DNA from: Cymodocea nodosa
Lineage: Eukaryota > Streptophyta > Magnoliopsida > Alismatales > Cymodoceaceae
Assembly (NCBI GenBank): GCA_036874045.1
Contig: CM072337.1
Coordinates: 25,146,001 to 25,210,000, forward strand
Direction: 5' to 3'
DNA length: 64,000 bases
Part shown: positions 63,565-64,000 of the stretch, one piece after another
How the letters are laid out: the number at the start of each line of letters is the position of its first letter
Position numbering within the stretch: the first letter of the stretch is position 1
Made by a program: the position numbers and the translations under genes
The notes under the pieces: generated by a model
Database searches by the model: none
Seen by the model: only the letters and a program-made list of their open reading frames with translations
Told to the model about the DNA's origin: nothing

Positions 63565-64000
63565 CACGGAAAGATTGTTTTTTAATTTCCGGTAAAGTGA
63601 TATAAATTGAAAGTTTTAGTCATATACGGTTTAGAATAACAAAATGATAGTCTGTGCATTATTAAGCCAACCTCTTATATTATATAGACATAAAAGAAGC
63701 TTCTTCGTCACAATCATCATGTGAACTTTATAAATTTTGGATATAAGAACAAATTTTCTTCTTGCTTTAATCACTCTTTTGATTGTAGTCTTTTCTCATG
63801 CATACTCAATTGCTTTCATGTTCTTTATTTATTTACATAAATTCTCTCATAATCAATACTTATTTTTTAATTCGTGTCCAAACTCTCAACTCCATGTCTA
63901 CGAAAAGGGAAAACTAAAATAATATTTTTGAGATTTTCATATACGTTTGGACAAGTACGTGAATTTTTGAAAACTCAATTGATTTATATATTATATAAAA
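63565..64000. other. right end of window, AT-rich, nothing identified
   Basis: A 61-codon hydrophobic frame at 63737-63922 has no recognisable domain and AT-rich composition like its surroundings; not called as a gene. Confidence 0.35.

Overview
This is a window of nuclear DNA from a flowering plant. It has spliced genes with GT-AG introns, an AT-rich intergenic background, GC-rich coding exons and plant transposon families. The strongly GC-rich single-exon genes (R2R3-MYB, calmodulin-like) beside AT-rich spacers suggest a monocot, possibly a non-grass lineage such as Zingiberales. That placement is inference, and no species is claimed.

Host genes in order: a broken class III peroxidase (253-1162, -); a clade-B PP2C phosphatase with three exons (10496-11913, +); an ER-lumen DnaJ co-chaperone of the ERdj3A/TMS1 type with seven exons (14804-20048, +); a small conserved plant protein with one C-terminal membrane anchor, whose two exons are probably separated by 5.3 kb (20925-26907, +); a single-exon calmodulin-like Ca2+ sensor (30053-30481, -); a single-exon subgroup-22-type R2R3-MYB (45480-46199, +); and a six-exon pyruvate decarboxylase (51979-56990, -). 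They are independent genes, not an operon. Several have roles in stress signalling or stress metabolism (MAPK-directed phosphatase, Ca2+ sensor, ER chaperone, MYB, hypoxic fermentation), but nothing in the sequence shows that they are co-regulated.

Most of the rest is transposon-derived. I see an RTE-type LINE fossil inside ERdj3A intron 3. The long intron of the membrane-anchor gene holds a hAT-like derivative, an Au-like SINE and a Tourist-like MITE. A decayed hAT transposase lies at 31.9-34.5 kb. A decayed PIF/Harbinger element at 36.8-42.8 kb carries a SANT/Myb-like ORF1, a DDE transposase ORF2 and a GC-rich 205-bp minisatellite at its 5' side. A Ty1/copia fossil at 48.5-51.6 kb has lost its reverse-transcriptase core. 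A second copia fossil sits inside PDC intron 5 and is itself split by a small hAT MITE.

The least conventional object is a 2.0-2.2 kb repeat with no clear coding capacity, present twice in inverted orientation (2537-4568 and 37379-39587). The second copy interrupts the Harbinger transposase exactly between codons, with a 3-bp CAG duplication, and carries an expanded 42-bp tandem array whose units are self-complementary. I cannot assign it to a known superfamily. Other notable structures are a nearly perfect 110-bp inverted repeat near the right end, a 182-bp tandem duplication that duplicates a TATA-like box, and an anaerobic-response-like motif cluster upstream of PDC. All functional statements are from reading the sequence; no database search was possible.
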